A DNA stretch of 56,048 nucleotides from Paraburkholderia acidipaludis NBRC 101816 (GTDB taxonomy: Bacteria > Pseudomonadota > Gammaproteobacteria > Burkholderiales > Burkholderiaceae), in the NCBI RefSeq assembly GCF_000684975.1, contig NZ_BAXZ01000036.1, forward strand, positions 1-56,048. The letters run 5' to 3'. Made by a program: the position numbers and the translations under genes. Below the pieces are notes generated by a model that was given only the letters and a program-made list of their open reading frames with translations, was not told the origin of the DNA and did no database searches. Below, in pieces: positions 9,946-17,764 of this stretch (positions are counted from its first letter, which is position 1; each line of letters starts with the position of its first letter).

Positions 9946-10374
9946 ATGGGCATGAACGTATCGTCGGGCGGCGGGAGCAGTGAGCCGGAAGTGATGGTGG
10001 ACATCAACACCACGCCGCTGATCGACGTGATGCTGGTGCTGCTGATCATGCTGATCATCACCATTCCGATCCAGATGCATGCGGTGAAGATGAACCTGCC
10101 GGTGGGCAATCCGCCGCCGCCGGCGGTTCAGCCGGAAGTGGTGCAGATCGACATCGATTTCGACGGCACCACGACCTGGAACGGCACGCTCGTGCCCGAC
10201 GAGGCGACGCTGGAGCAGAAGTTCTCGCAGGTCGCGGCCGAGCCGGACCAGGCGGAGATTCACCTGCGTCCGAACCGGCTTGCGCCGTACAAGGACGTGG
10301 CCGCCGTGCTGGCGGCGGCGCAGCGCGAAGGGGCGACGAAGATCGGCCTGATCGGCAACGAGCAGTACATGTAG
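9946..10374 (+). CDS. exbD: ExbD/TolR-family protein, second copy
   Basis: A 142-residue paralogue of the preceding gene, with the same opening (glycine/serine-rich start, then INTTPLIDVMLVLLIMLII) and the same conserved membrane aspartate. The periplasmic half is clearly diverged (NPPPPAVQPEVVQIDIDFDG), so this is an old duplication rather than a recent one. A GAGAGGG site precedes the ATG. Both copies keep the functional aspartate, so both may join the ExbB pentamer or serve different conditions. Confidence 0.94.
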   Translation: MGMNVSSGGGSSEPEVMVDINTTPLIDVMLVLLIMLIITIPIQMHAVKMNLPVGNPPPPAVQPEVVQIDIDFDGTTTWNGTLVPDEATLEQKFSQVAAEPDQAEIHLRPNRLAPYKDVAAVLAAAQREGATKIGLIGNEQYM

Positions 10375-10381
10375 CGAGGAA

Positions 10382-11599
10382 ATGAGAGTGAGCAGCCTTC
10401 CTGATCGTTTGAAGAAAGCGGCGCTGGCGTTGGCGGTGAGCGGACTGTCGGCACTGGCCGTGCTGCCGGTCGCCGCGCGCGCGGCCGACACGCTGCGCCC
10501 CGATGTGGCGAAGCCGTTGAACGACGCGCAAACGCTCTATCGCGCGCACAACTACCAGGGCGCGCTCGGCAAGATCGCCCAGGCGGCCGCCGTGCCGAAC
10601 AAGACGCCTTACGAGACCTATATGGTCGAGGAAATGCGCGGCGCCGCGGCGATGGCTGCGGGCGAGAACGGCGTGGCGGCGCAGGCCTACGAGTCGCTGC
10701 TCGCAAGCGGCCAGCTCAAGGGCGCGGAGGAGCAGCAGACCACGGCCGCGCTGGCGGGCCTGTATTTCCAGCAGAAGAACTACGCGCAGGCGATCAAGGT
10801 CGCGCAGCGCTACCAGAAGGCCGGCGGTACGGATGCGCAGATGGGAACGCTGCTCGTGGAGTCGTACTACCTGTCCGGCGACTATACGAGCGCCGTGCGT
10901 CTCTTGAACGCGAGCGTGGACTCGCAGGTGCGCGCGGGCCACGTGCCCGACGAAGAGCAGCTGCAGTTGCTGGGCACGTGCGCGCAGCACGCCAACGATC
11001 AGGCCGCCTATCGCGGCGCGCTCGAGAAGCTGGTGGCGTATCACCCGAAGCAGTCGTACTGGGACGATCTGCTGCATTCGATCCGCAGCAAGCCGGGTTA
11101 TCTGGGCGCGCTCGACGTGGATACGTATCGCCTGCGCCGCGCGACGGGGTCGCTCACGACGGCGGACGACTACATGGAAATGACGCAGCTCGCGCTTGTT
11201 TCGGGGTCGACGGCTGAAGGCAAGCAGATCATCGACCAGGGCTTCACTTCGGGCGTGCTGGGCCACGATGCGCAGGCAGACCGCGAGCATCGCCTGCAGG
11301 CGCTCGCTGCGAAGCGCACGCAGTCCAATGCGGACCAGAACGGCAACCCGGTTGCACCGTTCGACGCGGCCTTCAACCAGGTGTTCGCCGGGCAGGCGCA
11401 GCAGGGCATCGCCGCCATGCAGGCGCTCATCGCGAAGGGCGGTCTGGACCATCCGGATCTCGCGCAACTGCGTCTGGGCGAGGCGTACTACTTCGCCGGG
11501 CAGAAGGCGAAGGCCGTGCAGGCGTTCCGCAACGTGAAGGGCACCGACGGCAGTGCGGATCTTGCTCAGCTCTGGATTCTGGTGGCGTCGAAGCCGTAA
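10382..11599 (+). CDS. Exported tetratricopeptide-like repeat protein of the TonB cluster
   Basis: A 405-residue protein with a signal peptide (ALALAVSGLSALAVLPVAARA), so it is probably periplasmic. The mature part is all-helical, with TPR-like units such as AQTLYRAHNYQGALGKI, AALAGLYFQQKNYAQAIKVAQRY, LLVESYYLSGDYTSAVRLL and RLGEAYYFAGQKAKAVQAFRNV. It starts seven bases after the second exbD stop and is therefore probably cotranscribed. TPR proteins next to ExbBD modules are thought to support transfer of energy to particular receptors. The start may be ATG 10382 or GTG 10388; the GCGAGGAA site fits the GTG slightly better. Confidence 0.82.
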   Translation: MRVSSLPDRLKKAALALAVSGLSALAVLPVAARAADTLRPDVAKPLNDAQTLYRAHNYQGALGKIAQAAAVPNKTPYETYMVEEMRGAAAMAAGENGVAAQAYESLLASGQLKGAEEQQTTAALAGLYFQQKNYAQAIKVAQRYQKAGGTDAQMGTLLVESYYLSGDYTSAVRLLNASVDSQVRAGHVPDEEQLQLLGTCAQHANDQAAYRGALEKLVAYHPKQSYWDDLLHSIRSKPGYLGALDVDTYRLRRATGSLTTADDYMEMTQLALVSGSTAEGKQIIDQGFTSGVLGHDAQADREHRLQALAAKRTQSNADQNGNPVAPFDAAFNQVFAGQAQQGIAAMQALIAKGGLDHPDLAQLRLGEAYYFAGQKAKAVQAFRNVKGTDGSADLAQLWILVASKP

Positions 11600-11607
11600 A
11601 TGAAGGA

Positions 11608-11646
11608 CCGGCGGCCCGCCGAGCCCGGTGGGCGCCGGCGGCCCGC
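11608..11646. repeat. Direct repeat and GC hairpin after the TPR gene
   Basis: The 12-mer CCGGCGGCCCGC occurs at 11608-11619 and again at 11635-11646. The first copy can also fold back on GGGCGCCGG with one bulged base. There is no T-run, so this is at best a pause or Rho-type site ending the tonB-exb-TPR unit. Confidence 0.45.
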
Positions 11647-11790
11647 GCAAATAGAGCGGTACACCGTAAATTAGAGTAAGGAGTCCAAATCGACTGGCGA
11701 GGGTGACCGGTCCCGGGCTTTCTGTCGTGAGACAACCGGTTCCGGTTCGCAAAAGCGGATGGGGCGGGCGTGTCGGCCACGAGGAAAACA

Positions 11791-11811
11791 ATTTGGCAAC
11801 ATCAAACAAAT
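11791..11811. promoter_or_regulatory. Candidate operator upstream of first XRE-cupin regulator
   Basis: Half-sites ATTTG (11791-11795) and CAAAT (11807-11811) form an inverted repeat 25 bases before the regulator's start codon. The same ATTTG half-site opens the palindrome in front of the second, paralogous regulator (31218-31232), though with different spacing. Autoregulation is a reasonable guess. Confidence 0.35.
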
Positions 11812-11836
11812 TTTGACGCGTGGTTTCTGGCTTGCT

Positions 11837-12409
11837 ATGGTTTCGCCACTCGATAACAAGGCAGTAGTTGCAGCGATTGGAAGCAGGATTCGGGCGTTGC
11901 GTCAGAGGCTCAAGCGCACGCTGCAGGAGACGGCCACGCTGGCGGGGATTTCGAAGCCGTTTCTGTCCCAGGTCGAGCGCGGCCACGCTACACCCTCGAT
12001 CGCGACGCTTTCGGGGATCGCCAGAGCGCTTGGCGTGACCGTGCAGTACTTCGTCGAGACTCAGGACGAGGCGCAGACCGTGGCCAGAAGCGACGAGCTG
12101 AAGTTCTTCGGGTTCGCGGGCTCGGGCAACCAGTTCGGCCGGCTGACCGGCTCGGGCGGCAACAAGCTGCTGGAGGCGCATCTCGTGCGGATGCCGGTGG
12201 GCGAAGCGCCTTCGGAAGTCGCGACTTCAGCCGTGGAAGAGTTCATGTACGTGATGAGCGGCCAAGTGTCGCTCAAGCTCGAAGGTAGAACCTTCGTGTT
12301 GCAGGCCGGTGACACGGCTCATTACGAATCGGCGGTGCCGCACGAATGGGCCAATACCGCCGACGAGGAAAGCGTGTTCGTGTGGGTGGGTACGCCGAAG
12401 CTGTTTTGA
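11837..12409 (+). CDS. XRE-family regulator with C-terminal cupin domain, copy 1
   Basis: A 190-residue transcription factor. Residues about 14-70 form a helix-turn-helix (RIRALRQRLKRTLQETATLAG, then ISKPFLSQVERGHATPS), and residues about 110-188 form a small beta-barrel cupin (EFMYVMSGQVSLKLEG, GDTAHYESAVPHEW) that probably binds a small ligand. This SutR/PuuR-like architecture usually controls transport or catabolism of the ligand's family. I chose ATG 11837 since the extra 26 residues of the longer frame are unlike the paralogue. It shares length, domain order and the ending VWVGTP(K/R)LF with the regulator at 30635-31207. It lies directly upstream of the TonB-dependent receptor on the same strand. 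Confidence 0.93.
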   Translation: MVSPLDNKAVVAAIGSRIRALRQRLKRTLQETATLAGISKPFLSQVERGHATPSIATLSGIARALGVTVQYFVETQDEAQTVARSDELKFFGFAGSGNQFGRLTGSGGNKLLEAHLVRMPVGEAPSEVATSAVEEFMYVMSGQVSLKLEGRTFVLQAGDTAHYESAVPHEWANTADEESVFVWVGTPKLF

Positions 12410-12787
12410 GCGGTACAGGGGACGGTCCGGCCATGTGAGTCGGAAGCAGTCTTTCAGTAGTGCAAAATAAATGTAAGGAAGGGCATTCCGGGCGGAAAGG
12501 CTCAACAGGGGCGCCCGGAAGACGCATAAGACAACGCCGGAACGCGGACGGAATGAAATTCAGTTGCAAGCTATTGCAATGAATTAGTAGTCCGATGCGA
12601 ATGGATGTTCGAGTGATTCACCGTGTCGTCGTCGATGTTTCAGGTGCGCAAGTCGGCAGGCGGCAGATCCAGCAAGGCAAGAAAGGGCGCGGCGCGACAG
12701 CGTCGTCAAAAAGGAGCAGCGGGGTTCACGAGACCTTGCTTCGCATAAACCGAAGTGGGCGTGACTGACGAGTGAGAAGGGGAAAAC
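12410..12787 (+). promoter_or_regulatory. Long 5' region of the TonB-dependent receptor with a 9-bp hairpin
   Basis: No gene is visible in these 378 bases. Perfect arms TTCCGGGCG (12486-12494) and CGCCCGGAA (12512-12520) could form a hairpin in the leader RNA. A TTGCAAGCTATTGCAA element lies near 12563-12578. No T-run follows the hairpin. An AT-rich patch (CAAAATAAATG, near 12463-12473) may be part of a promoter. The length suggests post-initiation or regulator control of receptor synthesis. Confidence 0.4.
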
Positions 12788-15643
12788 GTGAAACAAAGGG
12801 TACTGGCGCTAGCCATTCGAAGAATAATCTGGGCTGAAGTTGCCTTGTCGGCGGCGATGGCCGTTCCGGCGTTCGCGCAGAGCCAGCCGGCCGCCAACGG
12901 CGGCGCGGCGAGCGCTGCACCGGCGGCGCCCGCGGCGATCACTACGGCGCAAGCCGACACGGGCACGACAGGCAATACGGCTGGCGCCACTGCCGGCACC
13001 AATGGCACCAGCGGTGCCAGCGCGGGCACGACCGGCGGCACCGCGGCCGCGACAGGTACGACGGGCCAGTCGAACGTCAAGCAGCTGAAGACGTTCCAGG
13101 TGACCGGCTCGCTGATCCGGCAGTCGGACAAGACCGGCTTCCAGCAGGTGCAGGTCGTTTCGCAGAAAGACATTCAGGCCAGCGGCGCGACCACGGTGTC
13201 CGACTACCTGCGCTCGACTGCGGCCAACTCGGCCAGCAGCTGGGGCGACAACTATACGTACAGCACGGCGCCGGGCGGCGCGGGTATCGCACTGCGCGGC
13301 CTTTCCGAGAAGTACACCCTCGTGCTGATCGACGGTCAGCGCGTGGCGCCTTACGCACTGAATACGAACTTCACCGATTCGTTCGTCGACCTGAACGCGC
13401 TGCCGCTCAACATGATCGACCGCATCGAGATCGTGAAGACGGGTGCGGTATCGCAGTACGGTTCGGACGCAATCGCGGGCGTGGTGAACATCATCACCAA
13501 GCACGACTACCAGGGCCTGCAGCTGGACGGCAGCCTCGGCGGCGCTCAGCACGGCGGCGCCGGCACGAGCAAGCTCAATATCCTCGGCGGCTTCGGCAAC
13601 CTGACTTCGGACGGCTACAACATCACGGCCGCCGCGAGCTTCCAGCACACGAGCGGCATCGACCTCGACCAGCGCGACACCACGTCGAGCCAGATTTTCC
13701 CGTACGGCAACAATCAGTCGGCCTCGTTCTGGCAAACGGCAAGCGGTCCGCAGGCACTGGGTCCCTGCCCGTTCGGCGGAAAGACGATTCCGTCGGCCAC
13801 CTCGGTCACGGCAGGCTTCCAGGCCGGCGGCTCGGCCTGCGCCTACAACACCAGCAATGTCGATTCGCTGGCGCCCGAAAGCGACCGCGCCAACATCAAG
13901 GTTCACGGCGACTTCAAGATCAACGACAATGTCCAGGCTTACGCGGACATCTGGGAAAGCTACGGCACGAGTTCGATCACGACGAACACGCAGTTCCTCC
14001 CGGGGTTGAGTTCGCCGCTGACGTATTCGCCGTCGACCGGCATCGTGGCCCTGAACAACACGGTTGCCGCGAACAATCCGTACAACCCGTTCGGGGTTGC
14101 GACGCCGATTAACTACGCATTCCCGAACGAGCCAACGGGTGTGCAGGACACCTCGAACTTCTGGTCCTTTTCTACCGGCCTGAAGGGGCAGTTCGATACG
14201 CAAAAGTGGGGCGACTGGAACTGGCAAGCCAGCTATGGCCATTCGCAGAGCGTCGTTTCGGTCACCGATACGAATGCGATGAATGCCGCGGCGTATGAGA
14301 GCATCCTCGCCGGCGGCTACGATTTTGCCAATCCTTCTCTCACGCCGAATGGTCTGAACGGCCTGTTCAACAACGTCAACTACATGGCCATGTCGAAGCT
14401 CGACGTGGTCGACGCGACGATTTCGACGCCGAATCTGTACCATCTGCCGACCGGCGATATCGGTGTTGGTTTCGGTACGCAGTTCCAGCATCAGAGCGAG
14501 TACATCTCGAACCCGACGGGTGTCGATACCGGCCAGACGGTTATCGCCGGCATTCCGCTGCAATCGGCCGACGCCAGCCGGAATGTCGCCGCGGTCTACT
14601 ACCAGATCGATATTCCTATCGTCCGGAACCTGACGTTCAGCCAGGCCGGCCGCTACGACTATTACAACCAGTTCGGCGGTGCGTTCTCGCCGCGTTTCGC
14701 CCTGCGCTATCAGCCTGCGCAGGCGTTCACGGCCTACGCGTCGTACAACCGGGGCTTCCGTGCGCCGACGCTGGTGGAATCTTCGCGTAGCGCGTCGCTG
14801 GGCAACCAGAACGCGATCGACACGGATCCGGCCAGCGCGCAGTACGGCCAGGACGTAGCCGTCGCCGAAGTGATGCACGGCAATCCGGATCTGCAGCCGG
14901 AGCGCACGAAGAACTACAACGTCGGTTTCGAGCTGTCGCCGATGCGTAACACGGACTTCGGCTTCGACTGGTACAAGATCGACGTGAGCAACGTGATCGG
15001 TATTGCGCCGCTGCAGCCGGTGGTGGATGCGAACGATCCTTCGGTCGTGGTCCGCAATCCGAATACGAACTCGATCGACTACGTCAATTCGCAGCTCGTC
15101 AACTTCTCGTACCTGCATACGGACGGCTTCGAGGCAACCTTCCATCAAGGACTGCCGACGAAGATCGGAACGTTCTCGCTGTCGATGGACTGGGCCTATG
15201 TCTGGCACTTCGAGACCCCGGGTCTTGCGAACGGCGCGACCGATGCAGCGGGCAACAACAGCTCCCTGTCGCTGTCGTTCGGCGGTTCGTTCCCGCGCTG
15301 GAGAGGCAATACGACGGTTAGCTGGGTATCGCCAAACCGCCAGTGGAATGCCGCTCTGACGTGGAACTACACGGGACCGTATGCCAATACGGCCCAGGAG
15401 ACGGAGTTCGGTCAGGCGGGGATCCCGACGGAAATCGGTTCGTTCAGCGTGTTCAACCTGACGGCCAGCTATACGGGCTTCAAGCACTGGACGCTGTACG
15501 CCGGCATCGACAACATCTTCAACCGTGCGCCGCCGTACGACCCGAACTTCGTGCAGTATCCGTACTACCAGACCGGTTACGACACGTCGCTGTATGACTA
15601 CATCGGTCGTTACGGTCAGATTGGTGCAACGTACAAGTTCTGA
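12788..15643 (+). CDS. TonB-dependent outer-membrane receptor
   Basis: A 951-residue receptor that would bring a large ligand across the outer membrane using the adjacent TonB-ExbBD motor. It starts with GTG after AAGGGG, has a signal peptide ending near PAFAQS, then an unusual Ala/Gly/Thr-rich spacer (about residues 35-95). A TonB-box-like LKTFQVTGS region follows, then the plug domain with GIALRGLSEKYTLVLIDGQR and RIEIVKTGAVSQYGSDAIAGVVNI. The barrel ends with IGATYKF. Family landmarks RPTL-like FRAPTLVESSRS and NPDLQPERTKNYNVGFE are present. Cys327 and Cys351 probably form a disulfide in an extracellular loop. No siderophore-specific feature stands out, and the neighbourhood argues for a peptide-like substrate. 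Confidence 0.95.
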   Translation: MKQRVLALAIRRIIWAEVALSAAMAVPAFAQSQPAANGGAASAAPAAPAAITTAQADTGTTGNTAGATAGTNGTSGASAGTTGGTAAATGTTGQSNVKQLKTFQVTGSLIRQSDKTGFQQVQVVSQKDIQASGATTVSDYLRSTAANSASSWGDNYTYSTAPGGAGIALRGLSEKYTLVLIDGQRVAPYALNTNFTDSFVDLNALPLNMIDRIEIVKTGAVSQYGSDAIAGVVNIITKHDYQGLQLDGSLGGAQHGGAGTSKLNILGGFGNLTSDGYNITAAASFQHTSGIDLDQRDTTSSQIFPYGNNQSASFWQTASGPQALGPCPFGGKTIPSATSVTAGFQAGGSACAYNTSNVDSLAPESDRANIKVHGDFKINDNVQAYADIWESYGTSSITTNTQFLPGLSSPLTYSPSTGIVALNNTVAANNPYNPFGVATPINYAFPNEPTGVQDTSNFWSFSTGLKGQFDTQKWGDWNWQASYGHSQSVVSVTDTNAMNAAAYESILAGGYDFANPSLTPNGLNGLFNNVNYMAMSKLDVVDATISTPNLYHLPTGDIGVGFGTQFQHQSEYISNPTGVDTGQTVIAGIPLQSADASRNVAAVYYQIDIPIVRNLTFSQAGRYDYYNQFGGAFSPRFALRYQPAQAFTAYASYNRGFRAPTLVESSRSASLGNQNAIDTDPASAQYGQDVAVAEVMHGNPDLQPERTKNYNVGFELSPMRNTDFGFDWYKIDVSNVIGIAPLQPVVDANDPSVVVRNPNTNSIDYVNSQLVNFSYLHTDGFEATFHQGLPTKIGTFSLSMDWAYVWHFETPGLANGATDAAGNNSSLSLSFGGSFPRWRGNTTVSWVSPNRQWNAALTWNYTGPYANTAQETEFGQAGIPTEIGSFSVFNLTASYTGFKHWTLYAGIDNIFNRAPPYDPNFVQYPYYQTGYDTSLYDYIGRYGQIGATYKF

Positions 15644-15673
15644 TGATGTAACGTAGTACGCCTGAAGAACGAT

Positions 15674-15716
15674 ACCGCTCCGGCCTTTCAACCCGAAAGA
15701 CGGAGCGGTTTTTTTA
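15674..15716 (+). terminator. Intrinsic terminator after the receptor gene
   Basis: Arms ACCGCTCCG (15674-15682) and CGGAGCGGT (15701-15709), with an inner CTTTC/GAAAG pair, are followed by seven T. It separates the receptor transcript from the binding-protein operon, so the two units probably have separate promoters. Confidence 0.92.
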
Positions 15717-15809
15717 AAGAACCACCCTCTGCAAGACAGACGGTTCGTTATCTCGACTGGACTGGATGCAACATGCCCCGGCTACGAGCCGAGGCATACG
15801 TACCGAGCG

Positions 15810-17750
15810 ATGAAGCCACTAGCGATGTTCCAGCCTGCGCGGGCACTTGCCGCAGCGAAGGCGCACCTGCATCAGACCGTCAGGATCGCTGCCGGTGTTG
15901 CGGCGCTGCTGACTCTCGCGCTGCCCTCGGCGCACGCGGCGCCATCGATCGCCCAATACGACCAGCCGAAATACCCAACCGGCTTCACGCATTTCGCCTA
16001 TGCGGACCCCAATGCGCCGGACAACGGCGAACTGACGTACCCGAACTACAACCAGCTGCAGAGCTACGATTCGCTCAATCCCTTCCTGTTGCGCGGTGCG
16101 CCGGCGCCGGACATCCAGAACCTGATGTTCGACACGCTGATGCAGCGAAGCTGGGACGAGCTGGCTTCCGAATATCCGCTGATTGCCGACGACGTGAAGG
16201 TGGCGCCCGACCTGGGTTCGGTGACCTTCCATATCAACCCGGCCGCGCGCTTTTCGAACGGCGACCCGATCACCGCCGCGGACGTCAAGTATTCGTTCGA
16301 CACGCTCAAGAGCCCGCAGGCCTCGCCGATGTTCAATTCGCAGTTCTCAGTGATCAAGAGCGCGACGGTGATCGACCGGTTGACGATCCGCTTCGACTTC
16401 AATCGCAAGGAACGCGACGCGCCGCTGATCGCAGGCGACCTGCCGGTGTTTTCGCCGAAGTGGGGCATGCGAGCCGACGGCACGCGGCCGCCGTTCGACC
16501 AGATCTCGAACGTTCCGCCGATTGCGAGCGGCCCGTACCTGATCGCACAGCGCAAGAACGACAAGCAGATCGTCTACCGCCGCAATCCGAACTACTGGGC
16601 GGCGAACCTGCCTTCGCGGCGCGGCATGTTTCGTTTCGAGAAGATCACGTTCCTGCTCTACGCCGATATTTACACCACGCTCGAAGCGTTCAAGGCCGGC
16701 GACGTCGACCTCAACATCGAATACAGCGCGACGCAGTGGGCGCGCAAATATATCGGCAAGAACTTCCGCAACGGGTTGTTGCACAAGGGGGAATTCCCCA
16801 ACGGCCCGGCGCAGATGCAGGGTATGGTCATCAATATGCGCAAGCCGATGTTCCAGGACCCGCGGGTTCGCCGGGCGCTCGCGCTTGCGTTCGACTACGA
16901 CTGGATGAACCGCATGATGTTCTACGGTCAATATCGGCGCAACGAGAGCTATTTCGACGCGAGCCCGTTCGCGGCGAGCGGCATGCCGAGCGCGAAGGAA
17001 CTGGCCCTGCTCGAGCCTTACCGTGCCGACGTGCCGGCGGCCGTGTTCGGACCGATGATCCAGCAGCCCACCACGCTGCCGCCGAATTCGCTGCGCGGCA
17101 ACTTGCGCGAGGCGCGCGATCTGCTCGCCGAGGCTGGCTGGCACTATCGCGACGGGGCGCTGCGCGACGCGAACGGCACACCGATGTCGATCGAGATTCT
17201 CGACGACGAGCCGGGTATGGACCGCCTCTATCTGCCCTATATGCAGGCGCTCAATCTGATCGGCATTCGCACCACGTTTCGCGAGATCGATGCGGCGCTC
17301 TATCAGAAGCGCGTCGATAATTTCGATTTCGACGTGACCACCTATCTCTATCCGCCCGTGACCATTCCCGGCGCCGAGCTCGTGCGCCGCTTCGGCAGCG
17401 CGGCGGCAACGCAAATCGGTTCGGAGAACTACCCGGGCATCAAGTCGAAGGCCGTGGACGGGCTGATCCAGGACGTGCTCAAGGCCAACACGCTCGCCGA
17501 TCTCGAAGCGGCAACGCGGGCGCTCGACCGCGTGCTGATGAATTCGTACTATATGGTGCCCGAGTATTACGCGCCCAATACGCGCGTCGGCTACAAGACC
17601 GGTTTTGGCCACCCGGCGATCGTGCCCACCTCCTATCAGGACGTGGACTGGGTGATCGAGTACTGGTACGACGCCCGCACGCAGGCCGAACGCGGCGCAC
17701 ACAATGCGCAGACGGCGTCGGTTACGCGAACGGGTAATGCGGTTCAGTGA
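15810..17750 (+). CDS. yejA: YejA-like periplasmic solute-binding protein (family 5), copy 1
   Basis: A 646-residue exported binding protein of the peptide/microcin C class (SBP_bac_5). After a long signal peptide ending near SAHAA comes the conserved opening SIAQYDQPKYP. The family core follows: LNPFLLRG, FDTLMQRS, ITAADVKYSFDTL, SGPYLI, RNPNYW and a C-terminal lobe with DPRVRRALALAFD and EILDDEPGMD. It is cotranscribed with a second copy 14 bases downstream and with YejB, YejE and YejF. Over the first 230 mature residues the two proteins differ at only about one position in ten by eye. Known YejA homologues deliver oligopeptides and peptide antibiotics such as microcin C. The start codon has only a weak ribosome site. 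Confidence 0.92.
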   Translation: MKPLAMFQPARALAAAKAHLHQTVRIAAGVAALLTLALPSAHAAPSIAQYDQPKYPTGFTHFAYADPNAPDNGELTYPNYNQLQSYDSLNPFLLRGAPAPDIQNLMFDTLMQRSWDELASEYPLIADDVKVAPDLGSVTFHINPAARFSNGDPITAADVKYSFDTLKSPQASPMFNSQFSVIKSATVIDRLTIRFDFNRKERDAPLIAGDLPVFSPKWGMRADGTRPPFDQISNVPPIASGPYLIAQRKNDKQIVYRRNPNYWAANLPSRRGMFRFEKITFLLYADIYTTLEAFKAGDVDLNIEYSATQWARKYIGKNFRNGLLHKGEFPNGPAQMQGMVINMRKPMFQDPRVRRALALAFDYDWMNRMMFYGQYRRNESYFDASPFAASGMPSAKELALLEPYRADVPAAVFGPMIQQPTTLPPNSLRGNLREARDLLAEAGWHYRDGALRDANGTPMSIEILDDEPGMDRLYLPYMQALNLIGIRTTFREIDAALYQKRVDNFDFDVTTYLYPPVTIPGAELVRRFGSAAATQIGSENYPGIKSKAVDGLIQDVLKANTLADLEAATRALDRVLMNSYYMVPEYYAPNTRVGYKTGFGHPAIVPTSYQDVDWVIEYWYDARTQAERGAHNAQTASVTRTGNAVQ

Positions 17751-17764
17751 GGAAGCGGGGACCG

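Noticed and set aside
11650..12418. Shared GAGCGGTACA before and after the first XRE-cupin regulator
   Set aside because: A ten-base match in GC-rich sequence can arise by chance, is not palindromic, and is absent near the second regulator.
12563..12578. TTGCAAGCTATTGCAA as a regulator-binding palindrome
   Set aside because: TTGCAA is itself palindromic, so repetition looks symmetric by necessity; no copy was found near the other regulator.
12809..15691. A 960-codon open frame on the strand opposite the TonB-dependent receptor
   Set aside because: It mirrors a clear receptor gene; high GC removes stop codons from the antisense frame, and the translation is an arginine-rich string with no domain.
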